Shown piece by piece: positions 61,231 to 64,000 of a stretch of 64,000 bases of DNA. The position numbers were made by a program, and so were the translations under genes. The DNA is from Porphyromonadaceae bacterium UBA7332 (GTDB lineage: Bacteria; Bacteroidota; Bacteroidia; Bacteroidales; UBA7332): positions 35,195 through 99,194 of the forward strand of contig DKPO01000033.1 in the NCBI GenBank assembly GCA_002471225.1, given 5' to 3'. Under the pieces are notes generated by a model. That model made no database searches and had not been told where the DNA came from. It saw only the letters and a list, made by a program, of their open reading frames with translations. Every line of letters starts with the position of its first letter. Positions within the stretch are counted from its first letter, which is position 1.

Positions 61231-62526
61231 ATGGAATCTAAAGATATTGATCAAATTATAGCTTTAATCAAGCGTGAAGTTATTCCTGCCTTAGGCTGTA
61301 CTGAGCCTATTGCAGTCGCTTTGGCAGCAGCAAAGGCAAGGGAGTTATTAGGGGAAAAACCAATCGGAATACACGTTTATTTAAGTGCAAATGTGCTGAA
61401 GAATGCTATGGGTGTGGGAATTCCGGGTACAGATATGATTGGTTTGCCTATTGCTGTAGCATTAGGTGTTCTGATTGGAAACTCTTCATTGAATCTTGAA
61501 GTACTGAAATTTGCGGATAAGGCATCTGTCGCAGAAGGTAAGAAAATGATTGAAGAGGGTATTATTACTATATCATTGAAACCCGAAATTTCTGAGAAAT
61601 TATATATCGAAGTTATATGTAAAGCAGAAACATCACAATCTAAAGCTATCATTTCAGGCGGGCATACTACATTTACGTATTTAAGCAAAGATGAAGCTGT
61701 ATTATTGTCTTCAGAACATAAAACAGAACTTTCGGAAGAAAATGCTACGGATCCGGTTTTGTCTATGAAAAAAGTCTATGATTTTGCGACAATTGCACCT
61801 ATTGATTCGTTACGCTTTATTCTGGAAACAGCTCGCGTAAATAAAGCTGCCGCAGAAATTTCATTTCAAGGAAATTATGGACATGCCTTAGGTAAAACCT
61901 TAATGATGGCACAGAAAAAGCCTTTATTGGGTGATTCTCTGCTTTGTAAGATCCTTTCATATACTTCTGCAGCCTGTGATGCTCGTATGGCAGGAGCTAT
62001 GATTCAGGTCATGAGTAATTCAGGAAGCGGCAATCAAGGGATTACGGCGACATTACCTGTCGTGATTTATGCTGAAGAAAACAATATAGCTGAAGAGCAA
62101 TTGATTCGTGCATTAACATTAAGTCACTTGACTGTAATTTACATAAAGCAGAGTCTGGGAAGATTGTCTGCTTTATGTGGTTGTGTTGTTGCCGCAATAG
62201 GCTCTAGCTGTGGTTTAACTTATTTGATGGGAGGTACGTACCAGCAAATAGGTTATACGGTGAAAAATATGGTTGCCAATTTAGCTGGAATGCTATGTGA
62301 TGGAGCTAAACCAAGTTGCGCACTAAAACTAGCCAGTGGAGTTTCAACAGCAGTATTGTCTGCTATGCTTGCTATGGAGTGTAAATATGTAACATCTGTA
62401 GAAGGAATTGTAGATGAAGATATTGATCAGTCAATCAGAAATCTCACCCGGATAGGTTCTGAAGCTATGCAGGAAACTGATAAAATGGTATTGGATATTA
62501 TGTGCAACAAGAAAGGTTGTGACTAA
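61231..62526 (+). CDS. UPF0597 L-cysteine desulfidase/L-serine dehydratase-like protein (CyuA/YhaM)
   Basis: A 431-residue Fe-S-dependent lyase homologous to the alpha part of iron-sulfur L-serine dehydratases. The CyuA branch breaks L-cysteine into pyruvate, ammonia and sulfide. Signatures: GCTEPIAVALAAAKA near residue 23-38, LKNAMGVGIPGTDMIGLPIA, SNSGSGNQGITATLPV (about 270) and the cysteines CGCVVAAIGSSCG and AGMLCDGAKPSCALK expected to hold the cluster. Cysteine is the best guess from family; direct evidence is lacking. It stands alone with a promoter overlapped by a palindrome. Confidence 0.92.
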   Translation: MESKDIDQIIALIKREVIPALGCTEPIAVALAAAKARELLGEKPIGIHVYLSANVLKNAMGVGIPGTDMIGLPIAVALGVLIGNSSLNLEVLKFADKASVAEGKKMIEEGIITISLKPEISEKLYIEVICKAETSQSKAIISGGHTTFTYLSKDEAVLLSSEHKTELSEENATDPVLSMKKVYDFATIAPIDSLRFILETARVNKAAAEISFQGNYGHALGKTLMMAQKKPLLGDSLLCKILSYTSAACDARMAGAMIQVMSNSGSGNQGITATLPVVIYAEENNIAEEQLIRALTLSHLTVIYIKQSLGRLSALCGCVVAAIGSSCGLTYLMGGTYQQIGYTVKNMVANLAGMLCDGAKPSCALKLASGVSTAVLSAMLAMECKYVTSVEGIVDEDIDQSIRNLTRIGSEAMQETDKMVLDIMCNKKGCD

Positions 62527-62535
62527 TAAAAAGAT

Positions 62536-62568
62536 AAGCTCTCCAGGTAATACTGAAGAGCTTTTTTT
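62536..62568 (+). terminator. Terminator of the cysteine desulfidase gene
   Basis: AAGCTCT with inner CAG pairs to CTG and AGAGCTT (62536-62563), then a T run. Confidence 0.8.
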
Positions 62569-62934
62569 ATATATTCAGAAATTCAAAATGTAAAAATAAA
62601 ACTAATGATATTAGAGAATCTAAGTTGATGAAAAGGCTTATGGATCGAGCTTTAGCGATAGAAGTGTAAAATAAAATTAAATATCAAAATTCATTATTTT
62701 TTATTTTGCTGATTTTTAATCTGGTAGCTTTTGTCGATTGTGTGTAGTAAAAAAAATATCAATATACTGTGAACTAAATAATGATAGCTCTTGTTTTAGT
62801 AACATCTTTCTTTTAGATAAGATTTGAGAGTGAAATAATAAAAAATAAAGCGCAAATTATTTGTACGATTCGATTTATTGCATACTTTTGCGCCCGATTA
62901 AAAAACACAGTATAACTAATTAAAGGTTAGCATT
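62569..62934. other. AT-rich spacer before the sigma factor gene
   Basis: About 290 nt of AT-rich sequence with no gene or recognised RNA, then the sigma-factor promoter at 62860-62890. Confidence 0.5.
62860..62890 (+). promoter_or_regulatory. Predicted promoter of the ECF sigma factor gene
   Basis: TTTG (62860-62863), 19-nt spacer, TACTTTTG (62883-62890): the best match to the Bacteroidetes housekeeping promoter in this window. The start codon lies 44 nt after it. Confidence 0.65.
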
Positions 62935-63447
62935 ATGGCAACTTCCAACTTCAGTGATAGACTTCTTGCATTGCAAGATAATTTGAAGAGTTTCGCATAT
63001 ACATTAACAGCGAATAGAGACGATGCCGAGGATTTGCTTCAGGACACAACCCTAAAAGCACTTGACAATCAGGATAAGTACTACGAGAACGTAAATTTTA
63101 AAGGATGGGTATTTACGATTATGCGTAATATCTTCATTAATAACTATAGACGTATTGTTCGTAATCAGACCATGGTAGATCAAACAGAAGATCTATATCA
63201 CTTGAATTTACCTCAGGATTCAGGTTTTGATACACCAGACGGTTCTTATACAGTTAATGAGATTTTAGCAGCAATTAATAAATTCTCTCCTGAATATAAG
63301 ATTCCATTCTCAATGCATGTTGCCGGATATAAATATCAGGAAATTGCAGACAAAATGGGTTTGCCATTAGGTACTGTAAAAAGTAGAATATTTTTTGCAC
63401 GTCAAAGACTACAAGAGTATTTGAAAGATTATGATTTAAACAAATAA
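62935..63447 (+). CDS. ECF-type RNA polymerase sigma factor
   Basis: A 170-residue sigma-70 family protein with only regions 2 and 4. Region 2 (about 15-80) contains DDAEDLLQDTTLKAL and FKGWVFTIMRNIFINNYRR, the -10 recognition helices. Region 4 (about 110-160) contains YQEIADKMGLPLGTVKSRIFFARQRL, the helix-turn-helix. No anti-sigma or TonB-dependent receptor gene is next to it. With a housekeeping promoter and its own terminator, it looks independently and perhaps constitutively expressed, unlike the PUL-linked ECF factors of Bacteroides. Regulon unknown. Confidence 0.94.
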   Translation: MATSNFSDRLLALQDNLKSFAYTLTANRDDAEDLLQDTTLKALDNQDKYYENVNFKGWVFTIMRNIFINNYRRIVRNQTMVDQTEDLYHLNLPQDSGFDTPDGSYTVNEILAAINKFSPEYKIPFSMHVAGYKYQEIADKMGLPLGTVKSRIFFARQRLQEYLKDYDLNK

Positions 63448-63452
63448 ATATG

Positions 63453-63486
63453 AAACGGTCTGCAGATCTTCTGCAGACCGTTTTTT
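63453..63486 (+). terminator. Rho-independent terminator of the sigma factor gene
   Basis: A 13-bp perfect stem AAACGGTCTGCAG/CTGCAGACCGTTT (63453-63465 with 63471-63483), 5-nt loop, T run. Confidence 0.9.
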
Positions 63487-63516
63487 CTATTGCTACTGAC
63501 TAAACCTTCACATCTG

Positions 63517-63551
63517 AGAATTGTTCTTAATATATCATTATAAACAATTCT
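63517..63551 (+). promoter_or_regulatory. Inverted repeat just before the TolC-like start codon
   Basis: AGAATTGTT (63517-63525) and AACAATTCT (63543-63551), a perfect 9-bp inverted repeat ending 2 nt before the ATG. It could be an operator or an RNA hairpin covering the ribosome-binding region. Confidence 0.4.
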
Positions 63552-63553
63552 TT

Positions 63554-64000
63554 ATGATTCGCTATTTGAAATTAATAACACTGCTGATTTTGCTAAATCC
63601 ACTTAGTAAAACCTACTCTCAACAGACGATAAATTATATACTTAGTGAAGTAGAAAAAAATAACGAAATGCTCTCAGGCATGCGTTCTGCTACAGAGGTT
63701 AATAAACTCTCAGCAAAAGTCAATAATAATTTATATAATCCTTCAGTCTCTTATGAGCATAAGGGAGGTAATAATTTTTCCGTATCTCAATCATTTGATT
63801 TTCCCACATTATATTTTTATAGAAATCAATTAAGCAAGCTATCAGGGAAGCAAGCTGAATCTGCTTATATAGCCTTTAAAAGAGAGCTCCTGCTGGAAGT
63901 GAAACTATTATGTCTGAATCTGATATATCTGAATCAACAGCATGTGATGTTAAAATTGCGGCTATTGAATGCTCAGATATTATCGGATATGTATAAAGAA
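63554..64000 (+). CDS. TolC-family (CzcC/CusC-like) outer-membrane protein, partial
   Basis: Open from the ATG at 63554 to the end of the window (149 codons, no stop), so the C-terminal part is missing. Signal peptide at the N terminus (MIRYLKLITLLILLNPLSKTYS). The mature part follows the outer-membrane efflux pattern: helical ILSEVEKNNEMLSGM, barrel strand LYNPSVSYEHKGGN and SVSQSFDFPTLYFYRNQ, then a long helix. In Bacteroidetes such short TolC proteins usually head a heavy-metal RND operon (CzcC/CzcB/CzcA type), which would lie beyond the window; this is inference. Confidence 0.82.
   Translation, partial: MIRYLKLITLLILLNPLSKTYSQQTINYILSEVEKNNEMLSGMRSATEVNKLSAKVNNNLYNPSVSYEHKGGNNFSVSQSFDFPTLYFYRNQLSKLSGKQAESAYIAFKRELLLEVKLLCLNLIYLNQQHVMLKLRLLNAQILSDMYKE

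Noticed and set aside
1..64000. tRNA, rRNA, tmRNA or insertion sequence in gene-free gaps
   Set aside because: Reading the gaps by eye gave no TTCRANY T-loop with a matching acceptor stem, no transposase and no target-site duplications; a tRNAscan and Infernal run would be needed to exclude cryptic RNAs.

Overview
The window is an AT-rich chromosomal segment from a member of the Bacteroidales. Many starts are preceded by the Bacteroidetes-type -7 box TAnnTTTG, several with a TTTG-like -33 box, and Shine-Dalgarno sites are weak. The gene content (DUF4494, DUF4827, TIGR03905/TSCPD, PepSY-like, MtaB, a B12-type MetH, DcaP-like porin) also fits this order. A Dysgonomonas-like genus is my guess from overall flavour and is not proven. 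I recognise no tRNA, rRNA, CRISPR array, insertion sequence or prophage; almost everything is housekeeping or envelope biology.

Layout. 1-896 is a gene-free block made of nested inverted and tandem repeats; a shorter version sits at about 30164-30624. 0.9-5 kb: rplS, a DnaQ-like exonuclease, a KefB-like cation/proton antiporter and ferritin. 4.9-18.8 kb is one long minus-strand stretch: mtaB, then a tightly packed run (LpxL-like acyltransferase, GT2 glycosyltransferase, Yip1 protein, smpB, trkA, trkH, a REC/PPDK-type protein), then metH with its own promoter. 19-26.7 kb: two secreted proteins of unknown function, a porin, an NlpC/P60 lipoprotein, tex, a quinone-reductase-like flavoprotein and an rRNA/RNA m5C methyltransferase. 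27-29.8 kb: nucleoside transporter, rsmE and an unknown 118-residue protein.

30.8-43.9 kb: fetAB-like exporter, fabD, a TSCPD protein, a one-chain ABC permease-ATPase, a hydroxyacid dehydrogenase, an AspT/YidE-type transporter, a patatin-like protein, a small cysteine-rich protein, DUF4494, YggS, a dihydroorotate-dehydrogenase-like enzyme, an AAA ATPase fused to DUF4435, and an NrnA-like phosphoesterase. 44-52.8 kb: DUF4827 lipoprotein, glmM, META-domain lipoprotein, TRIC channel, cyclophilin lipoprotein, M16 peptidase, DEAD-box helicase, GtrA and PepSY-like proteins. 53-57 kb is an EmrA/EmrB/TolC efflux operon that runs directly into a complete AmmeMemoRadiSam triad (57-59.3 kb). 59.4-64 kb: two SDR enzymes, a CyuA/YhaM-type cysteine desulfidase, an ECF sigma factor and the start of a CzcC/TolC-like protein cut by the window end.

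The most notable items are the paired complex intergenic repeat, the single-polypeptide AAA-DUF4435 protein (the domain pair of the PARIS anti-phage system), the AmmeMemoRadiSam triad behind a drug-efflux operon, the REC plus orphan ATP-grasp protein, and a 32-bp near-palindrome over the promoter of the cysteine desulfidase gene.
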